NCBI RefSeq assembly: GCF_000520975.1
Contig: NZ_JACB01000026.1
Location: 117,535-181,534 of the forward strand
Direction: 5' to 3'
From: Aquimarina megaterium XH134
GTDB lineage: Bacteria; Bacteroidota; Bacteroidia; Flavobacteriales; Flavobacteriaceae
DNA: 64,000 nucleotides
The position numbers and the translations under genes were made by a program. Below are positions 18,096-26,694 of the stretch, in pieces (the stretch's first letter is position 1; each line of letters begins with the position of its first letter). The notes under the pieces are model-generated. The model made no database searches, was not told where the DNA came from, and saw nothing but the letters and a program-made list of their open reading frames with translations.

Positions 18096-18125
18096 TTGCG
18101 TCTTTTTTGATTCTTTACGTCTATA
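18096..18125 (+). promoter_or_regulatory. ECF (SigZ) promoter 1, in front of sigZ
   Basis: TTGCGTC (18096-18102), a 15-base spacer and CGTCTATA (18118-18125). The same two blocks at the same spacing occur in front of arsM and the PAP2 phosphatase. CGTC is a familiar ECF -10 core. This implies that the sigma factor transcribes its own gene. Confidence 0.7.
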
Positions 18126-18153
18126 AATAAATCAAAGATTTATTTTTACTACT

Positions 18154-18699
18154 ATGAGTAATGAGATTATACACGTTTGGAATGATATGAATGATCGATT
18201 AACCAATTTTGTTAATGGAAAAGTTAATGATTCGGAAATAACCAAAGATATCGTTCAAGATGTGTTTCTAAAAGCGTTTACAAAATTTAATACCCTAAAA
18301 AACAAAGAAAAACTTGTGTCTTGGATATATCAAATCACTCGCAATGAAATCATTTCACATTTTAGAAAAATTAAATACAATAGAACTACCAAAGATATTG
18401 AAGTATCGGAGACATCAAATGAAAACCTTACTTCAGAACTTATTGATTGCCTAAGTCCGTTTATAAATTCACTTCCAGAAAAATATAAACAAGCCGTTAT
18501 TTTGGCTGATATTGAAAATGTACCTCAAAAAGAAATAGCTGAACGATTAAACATTTCATATTCAGGGGCAAAATCACGTATACAACGGGGCAGAGAAATG
18601 CTCAAAGCTACCTACGAGCAATGTTGTTTAATATCTACTGATGTCTATGGAGATGTTATAGACTATAAGGCCAAAAGTTGTAATAAAACTTGTGAATAA
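18154..18699 (+). CDS. sigZ: ECF RNA polymerase sigma factor, SigZ type
   Basis: A 181-residue sigma-70 family protein. Region 2 (about 8-75) includes ITKDIVQDVFLKAFTKF and LVSWIYQITRNEIISHFRK. Region 4 (about 115-165) includes LPEKYKQAVILADIENVPQKEIAERLNISYSGAKSRIQRGREML. The C-terminal tail CCLISTDVYGDVIDYK with further cysteines (KSCNKTCE) is typical of SigZ-type factors and may sense thiol-reactive agents or metalloids directly; no anti-sigma factor gene follows. The same bipartite promoter motif lies before this gene, the arsenite methyltransferase and the phosphatase, so these appear to form a local regulon. Confidence 0.88.
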   Translation: MSNEIIHVWNDMNDRLTNFVNGKVNDSEITKDIVQDVFLKAFTKFNTLKNKEKLVSWIYQITRNEIISHFRKIKYNRTTKDIEVSETSNENLTSELIDCLSPFINSLPEKYKQAVILADIENVPQKEIAERLNISYSGAKSRIQRGREMLKATYEQCCLISTDVYGDVIDYKAKSCNKTCE

Positions 18700-18705
18700 A
18701 ATTTC

Positions 18706-18735
18706 TTGCGTCTTTTTTTTGATGTGACGTCTATA
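18706..18735 (+). promoter_or_regulatory. ECF (SigZ) promoter 2, in front of arsM
   Basis: TTGCGTC (18706-18712), a 15-base spacer and CGTCTATA (18728-18735), the same spacing as at sigZ. It lies seven bases after the sigZ stop, so arsM can be transcribed from its own start as well as by read-through. Confidence 0.7.
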
Positions 18736-18775
18736 GAGTAAAAATAAATTAAAAACACTTTAAAATAGATATAGT

Positions 18776-19567
18776 ATGTCACAAGAAATTAAAGAACATG
18801 TAAAAGATGCATATACAAGAGTAGCTAATTCTGGAGCAGGCTGTGGTTGCGGACCAACAGCTTGTGGTTCGCCGGCGCAAGACTGGACACTTAGTGAGAG
18901 TTATGAATCGATAGATGGTTATGAAGCAGAAGCAGATTATGCATTGGGTTGTGGAATCCCTACACAACATGCTAAAATCAAAAAAGGAGATACTGTTCTC
19001 GATTTAGGTTCTGGAGCAGGAAATGATGTGTTTGTTGCCAGCCGTATTGTTGGAGATACTGGTCATGTAATTGGTGTGGATATGACCGAAGCTATGATTG
19101 AAAAAGCCAATGAAAATAAACAGAAATTGGATTATGATAATGTGGATTTTGTATTAGGTGAAATAGAAGATCTCCCACTGAAAGATAATTCTATTGATGT
19201 TTCTGTTAGCAACTGTGTATTAAACTTGGTTCCAGATAAAGAGAAAGCTTATCAAGAGGTATATCGTGTTTTAAAACCAGGAGGGCACTTTAGTATGTCA
19301 GACATTGTCTTACGAGGTAGTTTGCCAAAGGGTATTATGGAAGCAGCCGAAATGTATGCGGGTTGTATTTCTGGAGCATTACAACAAGAAGAATATATTA
19401 ATGCTATAAAAAATGCTGGTTTTAAAAACATTACCATTACAAAAGAAAGAGAAATTGAAATGCCAGATGATGTGCTACTACAATATGTATGCTGCCCCAA
19501 AGAATTAGAGAAGTTTAAGGCAAGTGATAACGCAGTTATTAGCCTAGGGGTTTATGCAGAAAAGTAA
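18776..19567 (+). CDS. arsM: Arsenite S-adenosylmethionine methyltransferase
   Basis: A 263-residue class I methyltransferase. The SAM-binding motif is VLDLGSGAGNDVF (about residues 74-86), with the acidic ribose ligand in GVDMTEAMIEKA. Three cysteines sit where ArsM binds trivalent arsenic: Cys59 in LGCGIP, Cys147 in SNCVLNL and Cys197 in AGCISGAL. An N-terminal Cys-rich stretch (GCGCGPTAC, 22-30) could help capture the metalloid. The enzyme methylates arsenite to methylated and volatile forms. It has its own ECF-type promoter and terminator and follows sigZ directly, which suggests metalloid- or thiol-stress control by SigZ. Assignment rests on the Cys pattern and context. Confidence 0.88.
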   Translation: MSQEIKEHVKDAYTRVANSGAGCGCGPTACGSPAQDWTLSESYESIDGYEAEADYALGCGIPTQHAKIKKGDTVLDLGSGAGNDVFVASRIVGDTGHVIGVDMTEAMIEKANENKQKLDYDNVDFVLGEIEDLPLKDNSIDVSVSNCVLNLVPDKEKAYQEVYRVLKPGGHFSMSDIVLRGSLPKGIMEAAEMYAGCISGALQQEEYINAIKNAGFKNITITKEREIEMPDDVLLQYVCCPKELEKFKASDNAVISLGVYAEK

Positions 19568-19590
19568 TTTTGATAGAATGAATTAACAAC

Positions 19591-19624
19591 AAAAATTGCC
19601 TCATATGTTAATGAGGTAATTTTT
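19591..19624 (+). terminator. Terminator after arsM
   Basis: A 14-base stem (19591-19604 with 19611-19624, one G-U pair) around a six-base loop, ending in a T-run. The next ECF promoter begins at the very next base. Confidence 0.85.
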
Positions 19625-19654
19625 TTGCATCTTTTTTAGACTTACCCGTCTATA
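19625..19654 (+). promoter_or_regulatory. ECF (SigZ) promoter 3, in front of the PAP2 phosphatase
   Basis: TTGCATC (19625-19631), a 15-base spacer and CGTCTATA (19647-19654). It differs from the other two copies by one base in the first block. It lies 33 bases before the phosphatase start. Confidence 0.68.
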
Positions 19655-19687
19655 GAAGGAAAGAATCAAAAAATATAATTTTAAATT

Positions 19688-20587
19688 ATGAATATTTTAA
19701 AACAGAATTTAAGCATCATTTTAGTATTCGGTATTTCTTTAGGTTTATATAGTCAAAATACTATTTTTCCCAAAATTCACGATATAGAACCTATAAGTAA
19801 TCATTATAAAGAGTTAAAGAAATTAAGCTCAGAAAAACGAACAGCTTATACGGCTATGGATGCTATAGTTTATCCACCAGAAAAATACCTGTCATTTACA
19901 ATAGAATACGCCTTAAATAAACCTTATTATCTAAGTTCTGATCAGGTTGATTTTATAACAAACTCAGTAAGTTTTCCAGCCAATAGTTCAGAACAAACAA
20001 GAGCTGAACTTGATTTTTTACTCGATTTACAAGCGAAAAGAACAAATGAAGAGATAGATCGTGTATTGCAACTTGCAAGAATTGGGTATTGGCCACATAA
20101 AAACTACACAAATACTCATAAGGATTATGAACGTAATTTAAAGGACTTGTTTTTTATGGTAAGAGAGGTTACTAAAGAAAAACATGATATAAAAAGTTTT
20201 CCGAAAACAGCAAAACTACTAAAAAGTGTTATGCAAGATACACGACTATTGGAGTTTGCGGTAAAATTTAATTTATTACGAGCAAGACCATATCATTTAG
20301 ATTCTAATATAAAACCCTTACAAGAAATCCCTACGCCTTCTTTCGCAAGTGGTCATACACTATGGGCATATATACAAGCGTATACATTAAGTGAACTAAT
20401 ACCAGAAAAAAGAGATGAATTTATAGCTTTAGCCTATGAAATTGGTTTGTCTAGAGAAATCATGGGAGTTCATTTTCCAAGTGATGAAGAAGTCGCAAGA
20501 CAAATAGCACATAGAATGTTACTTTTAATGTGGCATACAGATAAGTTTCAAAAAGATTTTGAAGCTGCAAAAAGAGAATGGAAGTAG
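19688..20587 (+). CDS. Exported PAP2-superfamily (class A acid) phosphatase
   Basis: A 299-residue protein with a signal peptide (MNILKQNLSIILVFGISLGLYSQ). The three PAP2 motifs are complete: Lys193 and Arg200-Pro201 in KFNLLRARPY, the SGH of PSFASGHT (Ser221-Gly-His223) and SREIMGVHFPSD with Arg256, nucleophile His262 and Asp266. It is a soluble class A non-specific acid phosphatase, not the multi-pass membrane lipid phosphatase form. It removes phosphate from periplasmic phosphomonoesters. It has its own ECF-type promoter, and the PatB-like gene follows 24 bases later. Why a phosphatase belongs to a SigZ/ArsM regulon is not clear; envelope stress is possible. Confidence 0.88.
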   Translation: MNILKQNLSIILVFGISLGLYSQNTIFPKIHDIEPISNHYKELKKLSSEKRTAYTAMDAIVYPPEKYLSFTIEYALNKPYYLSSDQVDFITNSVSFPANSSEQTRAELDFLLDLQAKRTNEEIDRVLQLARIGYWPHKNYTNTHKDYERNLKDLFFMVREVTKEKHDIKSFPKTAKLLKSVMQDTRLLEFAVKFNLLRARPYHLDSNIKPLQEIPTPSFASGHTLWAYIQAYTLSELIPEKRDEFIALAYEIGLSREIMGVHFPSDEEVARQIAHRMLLLMWHTDKFQKDFEAAKREWK

Positions 20588-20611
20588 TCAACAAAAAATA
20601 AATATAACATA

Positions 20612-21835
20612 ATGAGTTCCTTCGATAAAATACATACAATAGAAAACAATTTTGCAAGGAGTAATCCTAATTATTTAAAGTCTATGTTTGGCTCAACAGA
20701 TGTTATGCCTTTGTGGATAGCTGATATGGATTTTGAAATAGCAAAGCCAATACAAGACGCTTTGCAAAAATTGATAACCAGAAATATATATGCTTACGAA
20801 TTTATTACTGAAGATGTATTTAAAGCCATTTCAGATTGGAATTTTAAACGTCATCAATTAAAATTAAACCCTAAATCATTTGTGCAAGTTTCTGGAGTAC
20901 TCACAGGAATAGGTTTATTAATTAGAGAACTATCGGAAAAAGGAGATAGTATTATGGTGCAAACACCCGTTTATCATCAATTTTATAAGGTTATTGAATC
21001 TGCAAACAGGAAAGTGGTTAGCAATAAATTAAAAGTTGTAGATGGTCAATATAAAATGGATTTTGAGGATATAGAACGTAAGCTCAAAACTTTAAATATT
21101 AAAGCAATCTTATTTTGCAATCCACATAACCCTGTTGGTCGTGTATGGAAAAAAGAAGAATTACAAAAGTTAATAGACCTTGCTAATAAATATAATGTAA
21201 CAATTATCAGTGATGAAATACATTCGGATATTGTGTATTCAAAATCACAGTTTAATAGTATAGCTTCGTTAAATAATAATGAAAAAAATATTGCAGTTAT
21301 TGGTTCTCCTGCTAAGACATTTGGCATGCAAAGTATTTCTAATGGCTATTTATATATACCAAATAAGAAAATGTATACACAAGTTAAGAGCATCGTTGGA
21401 TCATTGTATTTGGATCATGGCAGTATATATTCTGCTAATGCTACTATAGCTGCTTATACCAAAGGAGAAGAGTGGTTGAATGATTTATTAGTATACCTCG
21501 AAAAAACAATGAATTGGATCATTGATTTTATAGAAACAGAATTACCTCAGATTACATTATATAAGCCAGAAGGGACGTATCAAATCTGGTTAGATTTTAG
21601 CACGTTGCATTTATCAGATAATGCATTGAAGCATTTAGTAGTTCATCAAGCTAAATTAGCCTTGACTCCAGGAGATTGGTTTGAAAGAAGTCATACTCAG
21701 TTTATGCGTATGAATATAGCTTCACCATTGTCAAAAATTCAACAAGCGTTCTATCAGTTAAAAAAGGCTATTGATACTGGTGTAGATGCTTCTTTTGATA
21801 AAAATACTAATACTAACAACTGTTGTTCTTGTTAA
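20612..21835 (+). CDS. MalY/PatB-family PLP-dependent C-S lyase or aminotransferase
   Basis: A 407-residue fold-type I PLP enzyme. Lys235 in GSPAKTFGM is the Schiff-base lysine; NPHNPVGRVW (170-179) and SDEIHSDIVY (200-209) supply the cofactor contacts, and the C-terminal RMNIASP arginine binds the substrate carboxylate. WIADMDFEIAKPI near the N-terminus is the MalY/PatB (cystathionine beta-lyase) hallmark. It probably cleaves C-S bonds of cysteine conjugates or cystathionine. The C-terminus ends in NNCCSC, an unusual cysteine cluster absent from the family core; with the Cys-rich SigZ and ArsM tails it suggests thiol or metalloid chemistry. It is in an operon with the PAP2 gene. Confidence 0.85.
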   Translation: MSSFDKIHTIENNFARSNPNYLKSMFGSTDVMPLWIADMDFEIAKPIQDALQKLITRNIYAYEFITEDVFKAISDWNFKRHQLKLNPKSFVQVSGVLTGIGLLIRELSEKGDSIMVQTPVYHQFYKVIESANRKVVSNKLKVVDGQYKMDFEDIERKLKTLNIKAILFCNPHNPVGRVWKKEELQKLIDLANKYNVTIISDEIHSDIVYSKSQFNSIASLNNNEKNIAVIGSPAKTFGMQSISNGYLYIPNKKMYTQVKSIVGSLYLDHGSIYSANATIAAYTKGEEWLNDLLVYLEKTMNWIIDFIETELPQITLYKPEGTYQIWLDFSTLHLSDNALKHLVVHQAKLALTPGDWFERSHTQFMRMNIASPLSKIQQAFYQLKKAIDTGVDASFDKNTNTNNCCSC

Positions 21836-21912
21836 TTAATTTGGATACTATTGTGTAGTAGTCATTACTTGATTTGATAGTTGATATTTATCTGGTACTT
21901 CGAAAATAGCTT

Positions 21913-22971
21913 TTAGTGTGGATTATTCTTTAGGTGATCTTTTAAGATGTCCCTCCCAAAGTCATTTGCTTTACTCCTAAAAATAGAATGAATATGATTT
22001 CTGCTATTGTCAAACTCTATAATAAAGGTTGGGCCATGAATTAAATAATAGTAACTATCACTTCTTTGTATATTTCCAATCCATGCGAAATGAATATTGT
22101 CAAAACCAGCGTTATCAATTATTTCCATCTCGTCATGAGCTAAACTATGTTCCAGGTTATGAACGTATTCTTCTATAATAATTCTTAAGAGTGTTTTTTG
22201 TTCTTTACTTAGTTCAGAAGCTTTGATTCCCCAGAATGCTGTGAGGCGTTGCTTAGCATCTGGATTTGTAAGAATATCACGAGGAACCCTTTTATCTTTC
22301 AAGACTGCTTTGTTTTTTTGAGTTTCGTTTAGACTGTTTATAAACAAAAAACCTAAATCTTCTTCTTCGCCTAATACCCGCCAACCAGCATATTCAGTTT
22401 CTCTTACCTCTGCCGGATCTGTTCCTAAGAATAGAGGTGTAGAAGAGATTTTCATATCGGCATATGTAAAATTTAATGATAAATGATGACCTTCAAGTTT
22501 AAATCCCCAATTGGTATCTTTTTTAGGCGTATTCCAAAATGTAAAATAATATTGTTTGTGACTCCATTTAAGGTGAGGAACGTTAAAATGCTTTTCCAGA
22601 ATATTATCCAAATGCATTATTCCTGTAGTTTTTAAGTACCCTTTAGAACTAAGGAGTTCGGATAACAGCTTATGAACTGCTATTCGTTGTGAATTGGTCA
22701 TATTTCCTATACTAATTCCTTTTCGTTGTACAATACCCAAAGGAAGGTTAGTCCATTTGGTTCTGTCATTATCCTCAAAAGAAAGAAGAACTTTTGATTG
22801 GTCATCAAAAGTTTTAAGAGCATTTTGTGCTCTTAAAAGCACTCTTGTTTTGGCATCGGTTATCGTTTCAACAACCTTCTTATCTTTTGTTACAACATTG
22901 TTATTTTCTTGCGCACTATTGCAAAAAGGTAACATTGCGCATACTGTGATAAAGATGGTTAGTTTTTTCAT
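21913..22971 (-). CDS. Exported DUF3500-family protein
   Basis: A 352-residue protein with a signal peptide (MKKLTIFITVCAMLPFCNSAQ; the Cys is close to the cleavage site, so a lipoprotein is possible). The body matches the DUF3500 pattern: FTFWNTPKKDTNWGFKLEGHHLSLNFTY, FLGTDPAEVRETEYAGWRVLGEEEDLGFLFINSL, and a C-terminal segment FAWIGNIQRSDSYYYLIHGPTFIIEFDNS ending in an IHSIFR tail. The many His and Trp residues suggest a metal or small-molecule site, but no function is established for the family that I can name. It is the last gene of a four-gene operon with a TonB receptor, YceI and a PepSY-type membrane protein. Confidence 0.8.
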   Translation of the reverse strand: MKKLTIFITVCAMLPFCNSAQENNNVVTKDKKVVETITDAKTRVLLRAQNALKTFDDQSKVLLSFEDNDRTKWTNLPLGIVQRKGISIGNMTNSQRIAVHKLLSELLSSKGYLKTTGIMHLDNILEKHFNVPHLKWSHKQYYFTFWNTPKKDTNWGFKLEGHHLSLNFTYADMKISSTPLFLGTDPAEVRETEYAGWRVLGEEEDLGFLFINSLNETQKNKAVLKDKRVPRDILTNPDAKQRLTAFWGIKASELSKEQKTLLRIIIEEYVHNLEHSLAHDEMEIIDNAGFDNIHFAWIGNIQRSDSYYYLIHGPTFIIEFDNSRNHIHSIFRSKANDFGRDILKDHLKNNPH

Positions 22972-22982
22972 GATTGCTAGTA

Positions 22983-23540
22983 TTATCTAATTAAAAATAA
23001 GAATATAAAAGGAAAAATTAAACCCAATGTCGCCAGCCACCAACCTCGTATTTTAAAGCTATTTTTCCCTTTAGCTATAAACATACCTGTGATCGCAATA
23101 ATAAGCATGGCCACACCAAAAATATCAGAGAACCATATCCACCACTTATTCGTAGTTTTATGTAGGATTGTCATTTGCCCCAATAAAGGAATGGTTTGGA
23201 CATATTCAATTTCACCCTTACCTGTTTTAGGGTCTAGAGAAGCAAAAGCATCTTCAAAATATAGTCTTATAGTGTTTTCTCTTTTTCTGTTACCCTTATA
23301 TTCTTCTTTTGAAATCTCTTTTGCTACTTTTTTTAAAAATTCATCTGTAATTTGAGTATCATCAGAAGGTATTTCTATTTGAAAGGTTTCAGTTTTTACA
23401 GTGTATTCTTGTGGATCAAAATTGGTTCTGTGATTCAAAGCAATACCCGAAATTGAAAAAGCGATAATCAAACCTACATAGAAGTAACCAATATCTCTAT
23501 GTAGGTTTCTATTTAATAATGTTCTTGCCTTTTTATTCAT
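22983..23540 (-). CDS. PepSY-associated transmembrane protein
   Basis: A 185-residue membrane protein. One N-terminal helix (about residues 17-35, GYFYVGLIIAFSISGIALNH) is followed by a periplasmic PepSY-like domain (about 40-125) and two C-terminal helices (about 130-155 and 165-184). The helix-plus-His pattern SGIALNHR is typical of PepSY_TM proteins that accompany iron or heme receptors and act in periplasmic reductive steps. It is separated by two bases from the YceI gene and by eleven from the DUF3500 gene, so it is in the same operon. Confidence 0.83.
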   Translation of the reverse strand: MNKKARTLLNRNLHRDIGYFYVGLIIAFSISGIALNHRTNFDPQEYTVKTETFQIEIPSDDTQITDEFLKKVAKEISKEEYKGNRKRENTIRLYFEDAFASLDPKTGKGEIEYVQTIPLLGQMTILHKTTNKWWIWFSDIFGVAMLIIAITGMFIAKGKNSFKIRGWWLATLGLIFPFIFLFLIR

Positions 23541-23542
23541 TT

Positions 23543-24103
23543 TTAGCTTTTCGCCATCTCTAAATTAATAGTAACTTCAACTTCTTCACCTATTGAAGCA
23601 CTTCCTGGTTTTCCCACATTGAAAACAGTACGGTCGATGGTTGTTGTTAGTTTTAATCCGGCTTTTTCACCACGGTCATTTTTGAGTATTCCGTTTAGTT
23701 TGCCGGTAAAAGAAACTTCTTTGGTAATACCTTTGATTGTAAGATTTCCTTTTAACGCAAAGGTCTTTTCTCCTGTCTTCTCAAAAGAAGAACTTTTAAA
23801 TGTGATATTGGGATGCTTTTCAGCTCCAAAAAAATCATCGGCTTTTAGGTGGTCATCTCTTCGTGTGTTTTTCGTATTGATACTTGCCGTTTGAATAGTA
23901 ACATCGAATTTGGGATTATTAAAATTGTCTCCGGTTGTTGCCGTAATATCGAATTGATCAAAAGATCCTGTGGTTTCTGATATTACTAAATGCGATACTG
24001 CAAAGTTGATTGATGAATGACCTAAATCGAGTTTCCAGGTAGATTGTGCGTTAAGAGTAAGTGTTACTAAAACTAAAAAAGTTGTCAAAAATGTTGTTCT
24101 CAT
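23543..24103 (-). CDS. YceI-family periplasmic lipid-binding protein
   Basis: A 186-residue protein with a signal peptide ending LTLNAQ. The lipocalin-like YceI domain spans about 22-185; it opens with WKLDLGHSSINFAVSHL and holds the characteristic DDHLKADDFFGAEKHPNITFKS segment and GNLTIKGITKEVSFTGKL. The family binds isoprenoid or fatty ligands such as polyprenyl quinones in the periplasm. It is the second gene of the operon, 24 bases after the TonB receptor stop. Its pairing with a PepSY_TM protein suggests an electron- or lipid-linked step that supports uptake. Confidence 0.92.
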   Translation of the reverse strand: MRTTFLTTFLVLVTLTLNAQSTWKLDLGHSSINFAVSHLVISETTGSFDQFDITATTGDNFNNPKFDVTIQTASINTKNTRRDDHLKADDFFGAEKHPNITFKSSSFEKTGEKTFALKGNLTIKGITKEVSFTGKLNGILKNDRGEKAGLKLTTTIDRTVFNVGKPGSASIGEEVEVTINLEMAKS

Positions 24104-24127
24104 TATATTTGATTTATTTGTTATGTA

Positions 24128-26497
24128 TTAAAATCTTCGAGAGCCTGAGTATTGCATGGCTTCACCTTTACCAAATCCATAGCTTAAGCCAAAAGTGATA
24201 AAACGACCTCTTTGATTACGGTTATAGGTAGAAAAATCAGGTTGATCAGTTGTAAATTCAAAGACTCTTGTTTCAAAAACATCTCTAACACTCAAATTGG
24301 CTACAATTTTGCCTTTGAAAAGTTTTTTTCGTAACCCTAAATTGGCAAATAGATTTTCCTCTTGTTGTCCTTGTATGGTTTTAAAACGTGACCTGTAGTT
24401 GCCAGAGACTTCAAAATCAAAACCTGCTGGTAACTTTATTTTGGCAGTAGCTCTAGAATTCCAACGAGTACCATCAAAATCTAAAGAGTTTCCTTCAAAA
24501 CTCCCTTTTCGATTAAAAGCATTCCAGTTGAAATCGGCTGTGATTGTTCCCCATTTAAAAGGGCTGTATTTGGTATTAAATTCTATTCCTTTGGTATTGT
24601 TTGTTCCTGCATTAATAGGCAAACGAGTGCTAATACCATTCTCAAACGTAGTTACATCCTCTATTACATCTTTGGTATAATGATGGTATAAGCCAAGATT
24701 AAAAGAGGTTTTTCCAATTTTGAAAATACTCGTCAATTCATACGAATCTGTAAATTCGGGTTGTAAATTTGGATTTCCAGTCGAAATACTGAAATTATTT
24801 CTGATATTAAAGAATGGGTTTAGATCCCATAATCTTGGTCTGTAAACACGTTTTGAGTATCCGGTCTGAAGCGATATATTATCAGAAATTTTATATGATA
24901 CATGAGCGCTTGGAAACAGGTTTGTATAATTTTGTGTGTTTTGTTCATTAGTATTCTGCAAAACCGTTTTTAAGTCGGTATTCTCTAGTCGTAAACCACC
25001 TTTAATTCCCCATGTTTCACCTTCGAACCCTAAGGTTCCATAAACACCCAGCACATTCTGATTATAATCGAATAAGTTGGTAAGATTAGGGTCTACTACT
25101 AAATTTCCATTTTCTAATGTCCCTACCTGATAATCATTAGATACATCATTTAATATATATTGAGTACCTAGCTCCATTGTATATTTTTTGGCAAAAGGGC
25201 GAGTATAATCTAATTTAAAGGTGTAGCGTGCTTCTTTAAAATCGGTTGCTGTTTGTTGATCAAGATTTTCACGAGAACCAAAGGTCGTTCTATCCTTAAA
25301 ATCAGATGATTGATCTTTACCAAAAAACGACCCCAAAGCACTAAAGAGTAGATCGTGATCCTCATGATTTTTAAAATCTTTTTTGTATTGAAATTCGTAT
25401 TGCCATTTAGGATTGGTCGCCTCAGTTTCTTCAGTTCTTGTCCAGCTTTGCGTTAAGACTTCAGATTCGTTAAATGAAAACAGATTTGTTGAATTTTCGT
25501 CTTCTACTTCATAAGCAAAGCTTCCCGAAAGTGTAAAAACATTACTGTCGTTTAGGTGATAATCTGTTCCTAACAGGATATTGTAAAATGTTTCATTTTT
25601 ATCACCATCACCCACAGATCGCAGTTGAGTATTGTTTACAAGATCATTATTCTCTGAAATCCTTTCTGTAGGAAAAGTTCTATGACCAACACCCAATTGT
25701 GTAAATAGATTAAATTTTTCGGTACGTTTATTAAGGCTTACACCAATACTGTTACTATTGGGAGTACCTACATTTAGAGAAATAGATCCATTTAATCCTC
25801 GTTTTTCTTCCTTTTTAAGAACAATATTGATAATACCCGACGTTCCTTCGGCGTCATATTTCGCAGATGGATTAGTAATCACTTCAACACGGTCTATCAT
25901 TTCTGCCGTAATAGTTCCCAAAGCATTGCTACCCTGGTCGGTAAGCACCGATGGTTTTCCGTTAACAAGCATTTGCACTCCCTGGCTTCCTCTTAAACTT
26001 ATTTGCCCTTCGATATTAACATTTACCGAAGGTACATTATTCAATACCTCTAGAGCACTAGCACCAGCGCTACTCAAATCTTTTCCGACATTGAAAACAC
26101 GTTTATCTAACTTGAAAACAGTTTGCGATACTTCTGCAGAAACAACGACTTCGTCTAATTGTTCTTTATCCTCTTCTAATAGTATTATTCCTAAATCTAT
26201 GTTTCCTTTTTTTACCTGATATGTATTAAATGTTTTCTTTTGAAAACCAATAAAACTTACTTCTATAATAAAGTTGCTTTCTACAGTAGAAAATTCAAAT
26301 GATCCATCTTCAGAAGTTGTAGTGCCGGTAATAGGTTTTTGGGTTGCTTTATCTGCAATTAAAACCGTAGCAAATTCAATGGGTTGTTGTGAGGTAGCTT
26401 CAACAATTTTTCCCGTGATAGTTTTAGATTGTGCATTTACAATACAAGTGGTAAACAGTAGTAAAAAAAGATTAGCTACTAGAAATATTCGCTTCAT
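24128..26497 (-). CDS. TonB-dependent outer-membrane receptor
   Basis: A complete 789-residue receptor. The signal peptide ends at VNAQ; a carboxypeptidase-regulatory-like domain (about 25-110, GKIVEATSQQPIEFATVLI) is followed by a plug (about 120-230, VFNVGKDLSSAGASALEVLNNVPSVNV and NPSAKYDAEGTSGIINIVLKK) and a long beta-barrel ending RGRFITFGLSYGFGKGEAMQYSGSRRF. It is of the flavobacterial outer membrane beta-barrel family, like the partial receptor at the left edge. It heads an operon with YceI, PepSY_TM and DUF3500 genes and is divergent from a LytTR pair. A 21-base-spaced direct repeat in the shared gap is a candidate regulator site. The transported substrate is unknown. Confidence 0.92.
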   Translation of the reverse strand: MKRIFLVANLFLLLFTTCIVNAQSKTITGKIVEATSQQPIEFATVLIADKATQKPITGTTTSEDGSFEFSTVESNFIIEVSFIGFQKKTFNTYQVKKGNIDLGIILLEEDKEQLDEVVVSAEVSQTVFKLDKRVFNVGKDLSSAGASALEVLNNVPSVNVNIEGQISLRGSQGVQMLVNGKPSVLTDQGSNALGTITAEMIDRVEVITNPSAKYDAEGTSGIINIVLKKEEKRGLNGSISLNVGTPNSNSIGVSLNKRTEKFNLFTQLGVGHRTFPTERISENNDLVNNTQLRSVGDGDKNETFYNILLGTDYHLNDSNVFTLSGSFAYEVEDENSTNLFSFNESEVLTQSWTRTEETEATNPKWQYEFQYKKDFKNHEDHDLLFSALGSFFGKDQSSDFKDRTTFGSRENLDQQTATDFKEARYTFKLDYTRPFAKKYTMELGTQYILNDVSNDYQVGTLENGNLVVDPNLTNLFDYNQNVLGVYGTLGFEGETWGIKGGLRLENTDLKTVLQNTNEQNTQNYTNLFPSAHVSYKISDNISLQTGYSKRVYRPRLWDLNPFFNIRNNFSISTGNPNLQPEFTDSYELTSIFKIGKTSFNLGLYHHYTKDVIEDVTTFENGISTRLPINAGTNNTKGIEFNTKYSPFKWGTITADFNWNAFNRKGSFEGNSLDFDGTRWNSRATAKIKLPAGFDFEVSGNYRSRFKTIQGQQEENLFANLGLRKKLFKGKIVANLSVRDVFETRVFEFTTDQPDFSTYNRNQRGRFITFGLSYGFGKGEAMQYSGSRRF

Positions 26498-26598
26498 ATT
26501 TGAAATCTTAATTAATCGAAATCAAAATTCACAAAGCAAAATAAATACAGAAAATAAAACACGTGAACTACAAAACTTTTACCTTAAACAACTTAATG

Positions 26599-26629
26599 GT
26601 TGTTTGCCTCCAACTTTTTGTCGTTTACC
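26599..26629. promoter_or_regulatory. Candidate LytTR site at the TonB receptor/kinase divergent promoter
   Basis: GTTGTTTGCC (26599-26608) and GTCGTTTACC (26620-26629) form a direct repeat with a period of exactly 21 bases, eight of ten positions identical. LytTR domains bind short direct repeats spaced two helical turns apart. It lies about 100 bases from the receptor start and 66 bases from the kinase start. Confidence 0.55.
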
Positions 26630-26694
26630 TTATAATATATGATGCTTACGGTAAATAGTAGGGGCGTATACAGTAATTCCTATATTTTTGTGTT

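Noticed and set aside
18096..18125. CGTCTATA as a LytTR half-site
   Set aside because: Here it lies in a TTGCGTC-N15-CGTCTATA array repeated with constant spacing at three sigZ-regulon genes. The spacing between its two CGTC cores is 19, not 21, so an ECF promoter explains it better.
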